DNA of 64,000 nucleotides from contig NZ_JACHNB010000001.1 in the NCBI RefSeq assembly GCF_014205225.1, forward strand, positions 2,461,501 to 2,525,500, in the 5' to 3' direction. Under the pieces are notes generated by a model that saw nothing but the letters and a program-made list of their open reading frames with translations, was not told where the DNA came from and ran no database searches. A program made the translations under genes and the position numbers. This document shows, one piece after another, positions 50,893 to 62,251 of the stretch. Each line of letters opens with the position of its first letter. Within the stretch, counting starts at the first letter, position 1. Source of the stretch: Actinoplanes octamycinicus. GTDB lineage: Bacteria > Actinomycetota > Actinomycetes > Mycobacteriales > Micromonosporaceae.

Positions 50893-50896
<4 letters not shown>
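50528..50896 (+). CDS. nuoK: NADH-quinone oxidoreductase subunit K
   Basis: 122 residues, three membrane helices with the conserved Glu in VLMAVELMLNAVNL and AAAEVGVGLAI used in proton translocation. It has a longer loop (ALRGVPGEAWSMPNSQAGSG) than the usual about 100-residue subunit. Starts immediately after the nuoJ stop. Confidence 0.92.
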
Positions 50897-52799
<1,903 letters not shown>

Positions 52800-52800
<1 letters not shown>

Positions 52801-54377
52801 TGGTTCTCACCGGAGACTCGCTGACCGGGCAGGCGCTGCTGATCGCGCTGCTCGCGGTGCCCGCGCTCGGTGCGGCGCTGGTCGCGCTCTGGCCGGGCGG
52901 CCGGGACCGGCAGGCGCGGATCGTCGCCACCGTCGTCGCCGCGGTCACCTTCGTGCTGTCGGTCGCCCCGGTCTTCGCCGGCCGGAACGACGGCTGGGTG
53001 GCGACCGGTGACCGGTACGCCGCGCCGCTGCTGCCCTGGATCGACGTGGACCTGCCGTGGGTGCCGGCGCTCGGGTTGCGCTTCCACCTCGGCGTGGACG
53101 GCGTCTCCTACCCGCTGATCGTCCTGACCGGGCTGTTGACGCTGCTGTGCTGCGTGTACACGGTGTACAAGGTGCCGCCGGGCGGGGGCTCCGGTCGTAC
53201 GCTGGCCGTCCTGTTGTTGATCTTGGAAGTGGGTGTCCTGGGCACCTTCCTGGCCCTGGACCTGATCCTCTTCTTCATCTTCTTTGAGGTCGTCCTGCTG
53301 CCGATGTACGCGGTGATCGCCGGCTGGGGCGGCGAGAAGCGCCGGGCGGCGGCCCGCAAGTTCGTCCTCTACACGCTGTTCGGCTCGGTCCTGCTGCTGC
53401 TCGGCGTGGTCCTGGTGGTGGCCCGGGCGGGCACCGGCGACCTGGTCGTGCTGGCCGGCGCCAACGAGCTCACCCGGACCACCCAGTGCGTGGTGTTCGC
53501 CCTGCTCGCGGTGGCCTTCGCGGTGAAGGCGCCGCTCTGGCCGCTGCACACCTGGCTGCCCGACGCGCACACCGAGGCGCCCACGGTCGGCTCGGTGATC
53601 CTGGCCGGGGTGCTGCTCAAGATGGGCACCTACGGCCTGATCCGGGTCGGCGTCGGGGTCGCCCCGGACGGCGCGGCCTGGGCCGCCACGGTGCTCGGCG
53701 TGCTCGCGGTGGTGGCCATCCTGGCCGGTTCGCTGATCTGCCTGCGCCAGCGGGAGCTGAAACGGCTGATCGCCTACTCCAGCGTCGGGCACATGGGGTT
53801 CGTGCTGCTCGGCATCGCCACCCTGACGGTCACCGGCCTGCAGGCCGCGCTGCTCGGCAACGTGGCCCACGGGCTGATCACCGGCCTGCTGTTCTTCCTG
53901 GCCGGCACGATCAAGGACCGGGCCGGGACCGGCTCGCTGAGCCAGCTCAGCGGCCTGCGGGAGACCGCGCCGCGGCTGGCCGGGCTGTTCGGGTTCGCCG
54001 CCATCGCCTCACTCGGCCTGCCCGGGCTGGCCGGCTTCTGGGGCGAGGCGTTCGCGGTGGTCGCGGCGGTCCAGCGGGGCGGACCGGTGTGGCTGACCCT
54101 GGCCTGTGCCGCGGCCGTCGGCGGCGCGCTGACCGCGGCCTACTTCATGCGGTTGCTGCGCGGGCTCACCCACGGCCCGGCCACCCCGTCGGTCCACTCG
54201 CTGCGCCCGTCGATCGCCGGCGCGGAGTGGTTCGCCTGGGCGCCGCTGGTCGCCCTCACCCTGGCCGTCGGGATCCTTCCCGGGCTGGTCCTGGCCGAGA
54301 CCGAACTGCCGCTGGCCGCCATCCTGGGACTGCCGTCGCTGGACGAGATGCACACACTGTTCGGAGGCGGCCGCTGA
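52800..54377 (+). CDS. nuoM: NADH-quinone oxidoreductase subunit M
   Basis: 525 residues, second antiporter-like pump. Signatures: FFIFFEVVLLPMYAVIAGWGG with the key Glu, and VKAPLWPLHTWLPDAHTEAPT with the key Lys; AYSSVGHMGFVLLG follows. ATG 52800 overlaps the nuoL stop (TGATG). Confidence 0.95.
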
Positions 54378-55831
54378 TGAGCCAGTCGGTCAACCACGTC
54401 GCGCTGCTGCCGCTCTACGCCGCGGCCGGCACCGCGATCCTCGCCTTCCTGGCCGACCTGTTCGTCGCCAAGCGCGCCGTCACGCTGGCCGCGACCGCGC
54501 TCGGCGGCCTGGCCACCGCGGTCGCCGCCCTGGTCGTCGGCCCGGCGGCGGGCACCTTCTGCACCACCGGCGGCTGCTCCTGGGTGCCGGCCTGGCCGGC
54601 CGCGGTCACCGCAGCCCTGTTCGCCGCCCTGACCGTCGGGGTCCTCGGCCTGTCCGCCCCGGCCTTGCGCCTGTCCCTGGCCCCGGCCGGCGAGTTCTGT
54701 TTCCTGCTGGCCTGCGCGATGACCGGTGGCGTGGTGGTCGCCTACGCCGGCGACCTGATCACCCTGATCGTCGGCCTGGAGACGCTGACCCTGCCGCTCT
54801 ACATCCTGGTCGGCCTGCGCCGGTTCGCCCCGGGCGAGCGGGCGACCACCGAGGGCGCCTCCGCCTCGGTCACGTTCTTCCTGATCAGCGTGGTCTCCAC
54901 GGCGGTCACGCTGCTCGGCGCGGCGCTCAACTACGCCGCCACCGGCGCCCTGCACCTGGCCCTGCTGACCCCGGCCGGCGGTGTCTTCGGCCCGCTGGCC
55001 GGCGTCGGCGTGGCCCTGCTGGTGATCGGCCTGGCCTTCAAGGTGGCCGCCGTCCCGCTGCACGCCTGGGCCCCGGCCACCTACGACGGCGCGCCGATCC
55101 CGGTGGCCGCCTACCTCTCCACCGCCTCCAAGCTGGGCGGCGTCCTGGCCCTGGCGGCGGTGGTCAGCCGGCTGGACGCCCGCGCGGTGACCGCGGTCCT
55201 GGCGGTGCTCACGATGACCGTCGGCAACCTGGTCGCGCTCCGCCAGACCCGGACCGTCCGGCTGCTGGCCTGGTCCTCGGTCGCCCAGGCCGGCTACATC
55301 CTGGCCGCCCTGGCCCTGGGCGCTCCCGGCGTCCCGGCCGCCCTCGCCTACGCGGCCTTCTTCGTCACCCTGGAGCTCGTCGCCTTCGCCGTGGTCGTCG
55401 CCCTCCGCCTGCCCGGGGCCGACGGCGGCACCCTGCTCGACCTCCGCGGCGCCGGCCGCCGCCACCCGTGGCTGGGCGCGGCCCTGGTGCTGGCGCTGGC
55501 CGGGCTGGCCGGCCTGCCCCCGGGCCTGGCCGGCCTCTTCGCCAAGCTCTCCGTGGTCAACGTCCTGGTCCAGCAGAACTGGGCCTGGCTCGCCGCCGTC
55601 GTGGTGCTCAACGCGGTCATCGCACTGGCCTACTACGTCCGGGTGGCCGCGTCGCTCTACACCCTGCCGCCCCGCATCGGCCTGAGCGTCGCCGACCCGG
55701 TCCGGCTCGACGCGGCTCTGCACCCCCGCCTCCCGATCGCCCGCCCGGTCGCCGCCACCCTGGCCGTCTCGGTGCTGGTCGTGGTGGTGCTGGGCGTCGC
55801 CCCGCAGCTCCTCTTCGCGGCGCTCCGCTGA
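54377..55831 (+). CDS. nuoN: NADH-quinone oxidoreductase subunit N
   Basis: 484 residues, third antiporter-like pump. Signatures: LIVGLETLTLPLYILVGL (Glu) and FKVAAVPLHAWAPATYDGAP (Lys). ATG overlaps the nuoM stop (TGATG). Last gene of the cluster; nuoE, F and G (the NADH-input module) are not here. Confidence 0.95.
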   Translation: MSQSVNHVALLPLYAAAGTAILAFLADLFVAKRAVTLAATALGGLATAVAALVVGPAAGTFCTTGGCSWVPAWPAAVTAALFAALTVGVLGLSAPALRLSLAPAGEFCFLLACAMTGGVVVAYAGDLITLIVGLETLTLPLYILVGLRRFAPGERATTEGASASVTFFLISVVSTAVTLLGAALNYAATGALHLALLTPAGGVFGPLAGVGVALLVIGLAFKVAAVPLHAWAPATYDGAPIPVAAYLSTASKLGGVLALAAVVSRLDARAVTAVLAVLTMTVGNLVALRQTRTVRLLAWSSVAQAGYILAALALGAPGVPAALAYAAFFVTLELVAFAVVVALRLPGADGGTLLDLRGAGRRHPWLGAALVLALAGLAGLPPGLAGLFAKLSVVNVLVQQNWAWLAAVVVLNAVIALAYYVRVAASLYTLPPRIGLSVADPVRLDAALHPRLPIARPVAATLAVSVLVVVVLGVAPQLLFAALR

Positions 55832-55848
55832 CGATCGACCGGCGGCGA

Positions 55849-55854
55849 TATGAT
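55849..55854 (+). promoter_or_regulatory. -10 hexamer of a leaderless promoter (TATGAT)
   Basis: TATGAT, 6 bases, then GTG 55861. The best match to the -10 consensus among the leaderless set in this window. Confidence 0.6.
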
Positions 55855-55860
55855 CGTCGC

Positions 55861-56838
55861 GTGACGGGCGTCGACGAGTTGCACCGCTTGTTCTCGGAGC
55901 AGCAGATAACGGCCCTGGTCGACGCGCTCCGCGACCAGGCCGAGTTCCCCAAGGAGCTGGGTTACATCGCCGGCGCGGACCGCTGGCGACAGGCGGACGA
56001 GGCGCCCTCGGCCGCCTCGGCGCAGCCCGTCCGGGACTTCCACACCCTGCTCGGCGACCACCTCGACGAGGTGCTCGCCGGCCTTCCCGCCGGGCAGCCG
56101 GTGGAGGTGGTCGACCTCGGCCCCGGCACCGGGCTCCCGGTGCTCGGCCTGCTGCGGCGCCTGCTCGACGACGACCGGCTGGCCGGTTATCGCGGGATGG
56201 ACGTCAGCCGGGACATGCTGGCCTTCGCGGACAGCCGGCTGCGTGGCGAGTTCCCCGCCCACGCCGGCCGATTCGAGTTCCTGGTCGGCGACTTCACCGG
56301 CCCGGAGCTGGACCGCGCGCTGCCCCGGGAGACCGCTGGCGGCCCGGCCCGGCTCGTCATCCTGGCCGGCGGCACCCTGGGCAACCTCACCGATCCGGAG
56401 CACCTGCTGCGCCGGCTCGGCGCCGCCCTGACGCCGCGCGACGTGCTGCTCGTGACCCTCCGCTTCGACACCGGGGCGCACCGTCCGCCGTTCATGGAGC
56501 GGCCGGAGGTCGGTTGCGCGATCCCGCCCCATCACCAGGCCGGCGTCGACCTGCTCGGCATCGACCCCGTCTGTTACCAGGCGGAACGTGGTTTCGACGC
56601 GGACCGCGGCGAGATCTTCATCCGGCTCCGGTTCGTCCGGCCGGTCACGCTGGAGTTCGGCGGCCGGGGCGCCGTCGGGTTCGGCCCCGGCGACACCGTG
56701 CTCCTGTACCGCTACCGCTACCTCGACCGCTCCGGGTGGGTCGAGCTCATCGGCCGTGCCGGGCTGGCCATCCGCCTGTTCCAGGTCGGCGCCAGCGGTG
56801 AGGTGGCCCTGATCGCCGCGGGCCGCCCGCTCACTTGA
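55861..56838 (+). CDS. SAM-dependent methyltransferase of the EgtD-like superfamily
   Basis: 325 residues, about the length of L-histidine N-alpha-methyltransferase EgtD (321). VEVVDLGPGTGLPVLGLLRR is the SAM loop, YRGMDVSRDMLAFA the acidic strand, VILAGGTLGNL the EgtD-type substrate-side motif. The EgtD N-terminal LPEYYPTRTE motif is not seen, so it is probably a different member and ergothioneine synthesis should not be assumed. No egtB, C or E neighbour. GTG start by leaderless spacing. Its end overlaps the convergent GNAT gene by 8 bases. Confidence 0.75.
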   Translation: MTGVDELHRLFSEQQITALVDALRDQAEFPKELGYIAGADRWRQADEAPSAASAQPVRDFHTLLGDHLDEVLAGLPAGQPVEVVDLGPGTGLPVLGLLRRLLDDDRLAGYRGMDVSRDMLAFADSRLRGEFPAHAGRFEFLVGDFTGPELDRALPRETAGGPARLVILAGGTLGNLTDPEHLLRRLGAALTPRDVLLVTLRFDTGAHRPPFMERPEVGCAIPPHHQAGVDLLGIDPVCYQAERGFDADRGEIFIRLRFVRPVTLEFGGRGAVGFGPGDTVLLYRYRYLDRSGWVELIGRAGLAIRLFQVGASGEVALIAAGRPLT

Positions 56839-57133
56839 CCCGGCGGGTGTTCCGGGCGACCAGCGACTCGTATGCCGGGTGCTTGTCCAGCCACTCCGCG
56901 ACGAACGGGCACATCGGGACCACCGTGCGGGATTTCGCCCGGGCGTCGTCCATCGCCGCCGCGGCCAGCGCCGATCCGGCGCCCTGCCCCTCGAAGGCCG
57001 GGTCGACCTCGGTGTGCGTATACACGACGATCGGGCCGGTCATCTGGTAGGTCAGCACCCCGGCGAGCGCGCCGGACTCGTCCCGGGCCTCGAAACGGCC
57101 CTTCTCCGGCACGTCGGTCACCGCGAATTCCAT
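56831..57133 (-). CDS. Small GNAT acetyltransferase (YjdJ/GTR-type)
   Basis: 100 residues, the compact Gcn5-like N-acetyltransferase group. VVYTHTEVDPAFEGQGAGSALAAAAM carries the acetyl-CoA loop, PMCPFVAEWLDKHPAYESLV the C-terminal signature. ATG 57133 chosen; another at 57145 is possible. Substrate unknown. Confidence 0.85.
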   Translation of the reverse strand: MEFAVTDVPEKGRFEARDESGALAGVLTYQMTGPIVVYTHTEVDPAFEGQGAGSALAAAAMDDARAKSRTVVPMCPFVAEWLDKHPAYESLVARNTRRVK

Positions 57134-57189
57134 GCCACCATCCAACCACGCGCGCTCTCCCGCTCCGACGGGGAAGGTGGCGGCTCCGG

Positions 57190-57849
57190 TCAGCCGAGCC
57201 GCTCCCGGACCTCGGCGAGCAGGGCCGGCGACAGCTCCGGCGCGTCCAGCAGCCGGGCCAGCCGGGACTGGTCGAACATGTAGATCCGGAACGCCTCGGT
57301 CAGGGTCAGCCCGTGCGCCGGCCGCTCGGCCACCGTGATCCGGTCACCCGGCACCAGCGAACCGGGGGTGAGCACCCGCAGGTAGGCGCCGGTCCGGTTG
57401 GCCGCCGCGAAGCGTTTCACCCAGCGCGGCTCGCCCATCCGGTTCTGGAACGTGATGCACGGGATCCGGCCGAAGGTGACCTGCAGGACCAGCCCGGAGC
57501 CGAACTCCCACTTCTCGCCGATCACCCCGCCGAGCAGGTCCAGGCCCGCGGTGGTCAGGTTCTCGCCGAACAACCCGGGCGGCAGCTCCCGCCCCAGCTC
57601 GGCCGCCCACCACGCGTAGTCCTCCACGGCGTACGCGTAAACCGCCTGGTCGTCCCCGCCGTGATTCTTGGTGTCGCCGATGTGGTCGCCGACCACCCCG
57701 CTGTGCAGCCCGGTCCGTTTCGGCCCGGGCGCGCGCACCTGCACCGGCGCCGACACCGGTTTCTTGAGGATGCCGGTGGACCGGACATCCTTGCCCATGG
57801 CGGGCTCGGCGGCGCCCACGTTGACCGACACCGCTGTACCGACACTCAT
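57190..57849 (-). CDS. MOSC domain protein
   Basis: 219 residues. MOSC (molybdenum cofactor sulfurase C-terminal) domain as in YiiM-type proteins: GDTKNHGGDDQAVYAYAVED, WWAAELGRELPPGLFGENL, IPCITFQNRMG with the conserved Cys. YiiM-type enzymes bind Mo cofactor and reduce N-hydroxylated compounds; that activity is inferred. Start ATGA overlaps the upstream GNAT gene stop by four bases; GAGG lies ahead. Confidence 0.88.
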   Translation of the reverse strand: MSVGTAVSVNVGAAEPAMGKDVRSTGILKKPVSAPVQVRAPGPKRTGLHSGVVGDHIGDTKNHGGDDQAVYAYAVEDYAWWAAELGRELPPGLFGENLTTAGLDLLGGVIGEKWEFGSGLVLQVTFGRIPCITFQNRMGEPRWVKRFAAANRTGAYLRVLTPGSLVPGDRITVAERPAHGLTLTEAFRIYMFDQSRLARLLDAPELSPALLAEVRERLG

Positions 57850-58667
57850 CTGAACCTCACCACTGCTCGATCCTCCACCGGCCGGTAGCCCAGCCGCTGG
57901 TACAGCGCGTTGCTGGTCGGGTTGGCCAGGTCGGTGTAGAGCACCACCTGGCCGGCCCCCGCGTCCAGCGCGGCCCGGGTGGCCGCGGTGGTCGCCCCGC
58001 CGGCGTAACCCCGGCGGCGCAGCTCGGGCGGCGTCCAGACCCGCAGGATCCGGACCATGCCGGCCTGCGGACGGGACCGGACCGCCATCGCGACCGGCTC
58101 GTCGCCGTCGACCCACAGGGTCACCCCGGCGTAGGACAGGTGGTCGTCGACCACCTCGGCGACGTCCTCCGGCGGCTCCCCGATGAACCGCTCGAAGTCG
58201 CCGACCCACCTGATCAGCAGCTCCCGATCGGCCACCGTGGCCGGCCGGGCGTAGCCGCTCGGCGGCGGGTCCGGCGGGGTCAGGTCACCGAGGCGGAACA
58301 GCCGGGTGCGCATCCCGGCCCGGAACGGCCGGGATCCCGCATAGTCGGCGATGTCGCCCGCTGCCATGTTGACCGCGGTGATCGACCGGTCGGCGAGCAC
58401 CGTGGCGGCCGCCGACGCCGCGCCCGCGGGCAGCGAACTGAACAGCACCGGATGCGGCGGAGTCTGCAGCAGCACCCCGCCGACCGCCCCGGACGGCGTG
58501 GTCCACCAGCCGAAGAACGGATCACCGGGCCCGTACGCGTGCCGCCCGCGCACCCGCAGATTGTCGATCAGCGTGAGGAAGACCGTGTGCCGCACCGGCG
58601 ACGACCGCAGGAAGTCCCCCGCGGTCTCGGCGAACGTCTCCACATCGGACGTGAGCTCCCAAGCCAT
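57846..58667 (-). CDS. GNAT family N-acetyltransferase
   Basis: 273 residues: an N-terminal half without clear family motif and a C-terminal acetyltransferase core (VRILRVWTPPELRRRGYAGG, LYTDLANPTSNALYQRLGYRPV). RRRGYAGG is the CoA loop. Such two-part GNAT proteins are common in actinobacteria; substrate unknown. In an operon with the MOSC gene. Confidence 0.85.
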   Translation of the reverse strand: MAWELTSDVETFAETAGDFLRSSPVRHTVFLTLIDNLRVRGRHAYGPGDPFFGWWTTPSGAVGGVLLQTPPHPVLFSSLPAGAASAAATVLADRSITAVNMAAGDIADYAGSRPFRAGMRTRLFRLGDLTPPDPPPSGYARPATVADRELLIRWVGDFERFIGEPPEDVAEVVDDHLSYAGVTLWVDGDEPVAMAVRSRPQAGMVRILRVWTPPELRRRGYAGGATTAATRAALDAGAGQVVLYTDLANPTSNALYQRLGYRPVEDRAVVRFR

Positions 58668-58685
58668 CCGGCCATGAAACCAGAC

Positions 58686-59693
58686 TCACATCCCCCACGC
58701 CTTCGCAATCCGGGCCAGGCTGTCCCGTCGCGTCGCCGGGTCGTAGACCGTCCCGGCCAGCATCAGCTCGTTCGCCCCGGTGCGCGTGACCAGCGCGTCC
58801 AGCGCGGCCACCACCTCGTCCGCGGTGCCCGCGTACTGCGTGCCGGGCAACGCCTCCAGCATCTGGCGGTCCAGATCGGACAGCTCCCGGGCAGCCGCCT
58901 CCTCGGGCGAGACGATCGGGCCGAGCCGGCCGGTACGCAGGCTCAACGCCATGATCCGGCTGGGTCCGGCCAGGTGGTGCGCCTCCTCGGTGGTCTCCGC
59001 CGCGATCACCGAGGCGCTGACCATCACGTGCGGCTCGGGGAATCGCGGCGACGGCTGGAAGCCGGACCGGTACAGCTGGATGGCGCGGTCCACATCGGAG
59101 GAGATCGCGAAGTGATACGCGTAACAGAACGGCAGGCCCAGCGCCGCCGCCATCTGCGCGCCGTAGGTCGACGAGCCGAGGATCCACACCTCCGGATAGG
59201 TCTCCGGGGCCGGCGTGGCATGCAGCCGCGCGGTCCGCCCGGCCGCCCGCTCGTCACCGAGCAGCCCGAGCACGGTCTGCAAGTGCTCCGGGAACTGCTC
59301 CACGGTCAGCTGCGGCGAGAGCCCGCGCAGCGCCGTCGCGGTCGCCTGGTCGGTGCCCGGCGCCCGCCCGATGCCCAGGTCGATGCGCTCCGGGTAGAGC
59401 GCCTCCAGCAGCGCGAACTGCTCGGCCACCACGAACGGCATGTGGTTCGGCAGCATCACGCCGCCGGACCCCACCCGGATCCGCCGGGTCTGCGCGGCGA
59501 CCGCCCCGATCAGCACCGGCGGGGTGGTGGACGCCACCGCCGGCATGTTGTGGTGCTCGGCCACCCAGAACCGGGCGTACCCCAGCTCGTCGGCCGCCTG
59601 GGCGGTCTCGACGGTGCCGCGCAGCGCGTCGGCGCTGGTGTGCCCCTCGCGGACGGTGGCCAGGTCGAGCACGGACAGCGGTACACGGGTCAT
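58686..59693 (-). CDS. LLM-class flavin-dependent monooxygenase
   Basis: 335 residues, bacterial luciferase-like TIM barrel of the MsnO8/YhbW type. FWVAEHHNMPAVASTTPPVL, GIGRAPGTDQATATALRG and EVWILGSSTYGAQMAA are characteristic. It would use reduced FMN and oxygen; substrate unknown. Located 18 bases upstream of the GNAT gene on the same strand, so all four minus-strand genes 57190-60179 may be one unit. Confidence 0.88.
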   Translation of the reverse strand: MTRVPLSVLDLATVREGHTSADALRGTVETAQAADELGYARFWVAEHHNMPAVASTTPPVLIGAVAAQTRRIRVGSGGVMLPNHMPFVVAEQFALLEALYPERIDLGIGRAPGTDQATATALRGLSPQLTVEQFPEHLQTVLGLLGDERAAGRTARLHATPAPETYPEVWILGSSTYGAQMAAALGLPFCYAYHFAISSDVDRAIQLYRSGFQPSPRFPEPHVMVSASVIAAETTEEAHHLAGPSRIMALSLRTGRLGPIVSPEEAAARELSDLDRQMLEALPGTQYAGTADEVVAALDALVTRTGANELMLAGTVYDPATRRDSLARIAKAWGM

Positions 59694-59702
59694 CCGTGAA
59701 AG

Positions 59703-60179
59703 TTACCCCCGGCGCTGCTGGTGGCGGATCACCTGCACGCCGACGGTGACCGCGGCCAGGGCCGCGCCGGGCACCAGCATCCAGGCCGGCCACGGGTAGA
59801 CCCAGTCGTCCACGGTCTCCCGGACCAGGGCGTAGACCACCAGGTTGACCGCGGCGAGCGAGGCCCAGACGGTCCACAGGACGAGCAGCGCGACCGGCAT
59901 CCGGCGGGCCGCCCGGCGGGCGTCGGAGGCGCGCCGGGCGTGCACCTCGGCGGCGCTCACCCCGGGCCGCGGCAGGTCCTGGACCAGGACCAGCAACTCC
60001 GCGTACGTCCGGGCGCCCCACGCCGAGGCGACCCGCTCGTCGTACTCGTGCAGGGTGAGCCGGCCCTCGTCGAGCGCACCCTTGAGCTGGTCCGCGATCT
60101 GCTGACGGTCGGTGTCCGCGGCGCGCAGCGTCTCGATCTGCTCGCCGCGCCGGCCGGGGCCGGAGACCTCTCTCGCCAT
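59703..60179 (-). CDS. DUF1707 membrane protein
   Basis: 158 residues. N-terminal DUF1707 (SHOCT-like) domain LRAADTDRQQIADQLKGALD then GRLTLHEYDERVASAWGART and AELLVLVQDLP, followed by two membrane helices (about 92-115 and 130-150). AAGGAG lies six bases before the ATG at 60179. DUF1707 proteins are abundant in actinobacteria; role in membrane targeting of regulators is suspected but not established. Confidence 0.85.
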   Translation of the reverse strand: MAREVSGPGRRGEQIETLRAADTDRQQIADQLKGALDEGRLTLHEYDERVASAWGARTYAELLVLVQDLPRPGVSAAEVHARRASDARRAARRMPVALLVLWTVWASLAAVNLVVYALVRETVDDWVYPWPAWMLVPGAALAAVTVGVQVIRHQQRRG

Positions 60180-60237
60180 GGGCGGGCTCCTTCGCATGCG
60201 CCGGTCCTCGGCCGTCAGGCTATCCAAAATTCGCCAC

Positions 60238-60684
60238 TCAGTGGTGGTGGTGATGCGCGTGCACCGCGGCGTGCCCCCGCCCGCGGGCGATCATCCAGCG
60301 GTTCACCGGGACGGTCAGCACGAAGGCCACCGCCAGCGAACCGGCCATGCTCACCCAGAACAGCCAGTCGCCGAGCCCGGCGTCCATCGCGCCGGGGATG
60401 GCCAGCAGGCCGGCGTTGTCGATCAGCTCCATCGAGGCGATCGAGACGGTGTCGGCGGCCAGCGCCACCCCGATCGCCTGGCGCAGCGGCACGCCGCCGG
60501 CCAGCACCGGGCGGATGGTCAGGGCGTAGCCGAACAGGAAGGCGAGGGCCACCGAGAGCGCGATGGTGGCGGCGTTGTGCCAGCCCAGCGCGGTGGCGAT
60601 GACCATGCCGAGGACCTCGCCGATGGCGCAGCCGGTGAGGCAGTGCAGCGTCGCGGAGATGGCGGTGCGAGTCAGCTTGTCCAT
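60238..60684 (-). CDS. DUF4396-like membrane protein with His tail, CsoR-controlled
   Basis: 148 residues, four predicted membrane helices (ATLHCLTGCAIGEVLGMVI, ALSVALAFLFGYALTI and others). The C-terminal tail RGRGHAAVHAHHHHH is a natural metal-binding His cluster; a Cys pair (HCLTGC) lies in the first helix. DUF4396 genes are often near copper genes. The CsoR-type palindrome on its -10 makes copper-responsive expression likely. Function as a copper carrier or sink is inference. Confidence 0.8.
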   Translation of the reverse strand: MDKLTRTAISATLHCLTGCAIGEVLGMVIATALGWHNAATIALSVALAFLFGYALTIRPVLAGGVPLRQAIGVALAADTVSIASMELIDNAGLLAIPGAMDAGLGDWLFWVSMAGSLAVAFVLTVPVNRWMIARGRGHAAVHAHHHHH

Positions 60685-60690
60685 GCCGTC

Positions 60691-60710
60691 AACATACCCC
60701 TAGGGGGTAT
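60691..60710 (-). promoter_or_regulatory. CsoR-type operator over leaderless -10 of the DUF4396 gene
   Basis: ATACCCCTAGGGGGTAT (60694-60710) is an almost perfect palindrome of the classic CsoR form. On the minus strand it overlaps TATGTT (60696-60691), 6 bases before the ATG at 60684. Same geometry as at csoR (12699-12718). Confidence 0.85.
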
Positions 60711-60787
60711 AGGCATCGACTGTTTTCATGGTGACGCCCGCCACAGTGCGTGGCGGGCGTACCGAAAAAGGGGTCTGCCGGAAGCGG

Positions 60788-62056
60788 TCAGGCGGCCTCG
60801 GCGGCCATCGCGCTGCTCAGGCGCTCCGCGGCGTGCCGGTCGGCGCGGGTCATCGACCCCTCCGGAACCGCGGCGACCGCCGCGGCCAGCAGCAACACCG
60901 CGGCCGCGAAGACGAACGACCACGGCAGCCCGCCCGGCTGGTCGACGATCACGCCGGCCAGTGCGCCGCCCGCGGCGCTGCCGGAGACCGAGACGGTCAC
61001 CATCCAGGTGTACGCCTCGTTCAGCATCCCGGCCGGCGCGAGCCGCCCGACCAGGCTGTTCTCCACGGTCAGCGCGGGCGCGATGGTGGCGCCGCCGAGC
61101 ACCAGGGCGATGCCCAGGTGCAGCGGGCCGGGCATGAACGCCAGCACCAGGAAGCTCAGCCCAACCGCGCCGAGCAGCCAGGCGAACTGCCGGGGCAGGG
61201 CCATGGCCGGCCGCCGGGTGCCGAACCAGATGCCGCCGATCGCCGAACCGACACCCCAGACGCCGAGCAGCACCCCGCCGAGCGCCTCGCCGCCGCCGTG
61301 CTGCTCGGCGTAGGCCGGCACGATCACCCCGGCCGCGCCGAACGCGACGCCGAGCGCGCCGACACAGAGCAGCAGCGCCGGGAAGCCGCCGGCCCGCAGC
61401 GGGCCGAGACCCTTCGCGGCGTGCTCGGCGTGCTGCGCCCCGCGGTGCCGCATCACCGGCAGCCGGGCGATCCAGGTGGTCCCGACCAGGGTGGCCAGCG
61501 CCGCGGTGACCAGTGCGGTGGCCGGCTCGGTGGTGAGCACCAGCAGCGCCGAGACCAGCATCGGGCCGAGCACGAAGACCAGCTCGAACAGCGACGTCTC
61601 GGCGGCCAGCGCGGCGCCCCGCAGGCCCTGCCGGCCACTGCCCGGCGCGGTCATGTCGTTCCAGGCACGGCGGATCGCCGCGGTCAGCGGCGGATAGGTC
61701 GCGCCGGCCGCGGCCGAGGCCACGAAGATCCAGGTGAGCGCGTCCTCGCCGCCCCGGCTGGCGAGCAGCAGGCCGCCCAGCGCCAGCGGGTGCAGGACCG
61801 CGGTGGCGTGCAGGATCCGGGCCGGGCCGATCCGGTCGGCGAGCCGTCCGGCGATCGGGCTCAGGGCCGCGCCGGCCAGCGCGTAGACGCCGCCGGCCAG
61901 ACCGGCCGACGCGTACCGCCCGGTGGCCTGCTCGACCAGCAGGAGCAGGCCGAGCGGGGTCATCCCGATGCCGAGCCGGGCCAGGATGCCGACGACCAGC
62001 AGGGTCCGCCCGCCCGGCAGCTGCCACACGCCAAGGTACTGACGCAACGCGGTCAC
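60788..62056 (-). CDS. MFS transporter
   Basis: 422 residues, 12 predicted helices. GRLADRIGPARIL is the loop 2-3 signature of major facilitator drug/sugar exporters; the middle loop (MRHRGAQHAEHAAKG) contains several His. GTG start. Substrate unknown; it follows the DUF4396 gene on the same strand side but is upstream of it, with its own promoter region in 62057-62170. A multidrug or metabolite exporter is the likely class. Confidence 0.82.
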   Translation of the reverse strand: MTALRQYLGVWQLPGGRTLLVVGILARLGIGMTPLGLLLLVEQATGRYASAGLAGGVYALAGAALSPIAGRLADRIGPARILHATAVLHPLALGGLLLASRGGEDALTWIFVASAAAGATYPPLTAAIRRAWNDMTAPGSGRQGLRGAALAAETSLFELVFVLGPMLVSALLVLTTEPATALVTAALATLVGTTWIARLPVMRHRGAQHAEHAAKGLGPLRAGGFPALLLCVGALGVAFGAAGVIVPAYAEQHGGGEALGGVLLGVWGVGSAIGGIWFGTRRPAMALPRQFAWLLGAVGLSFLVLAFMPGPLHLGIALVLGGATIAPALTVENSLVGRLAPAGMLNEAYTWMVTVSVSGSAAGGALAGVIVDQPGGLPWSFVFAAAVLLLAAAVAAVPEGSMTRADRHAAERLSSAMAAEAA

Positions 62057-62170
62057 AGGCGGAACCTCCGGGAATTGGTGTAACGGCCAACAAGGCTTCC
62101 GACGCTAACCTCGGCCACCCCGGAACACACCTGAAACAGGCCCGCTTGTCATGCGGCTCACCATCACAGT

Positions 62171-62197
62171 GACGGCCGCGCCAGGGGCGCGGCCGTC
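62171..62197. terminator. Strong hairpin, probable htpX terminator now beyond IS630
   Basis: Arms 62171-62182 and 62186-62197 form a perfect 12-base stem with a 3-base loop. Read on the minus strand it lies downstream of htpX, from which the IS630 element now separates it. Confidence 0.75.
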
Positions 62198-62198
62198 G

Positions 62199-62249
62199 TT
62201 CGGTGCGGTGCTCGCTTTTGGTTACGGTGCTCGCTTTTCGGTGCGGAGC
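62199..62249. repeat. Short direct repeats flanking the IS630 insertion
   Basis: CGGTGCGGTGCTCGCTTTTGG and CGGTGCTCGCTTTTCGGTGC-type copies, continued beyond the element as CTCGGTACGG (63493 on). Another small repeat field behind a stop codon (htpX). Confidence 0.6.
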
Positions 62250-62251
62250 TA

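Noticed and set aside
55861..56838. Ergothioneine gene egtD
   Set aside because: Superfamily motifs fit, but the EgtD N-terminal signature and egt neighbours are missing.
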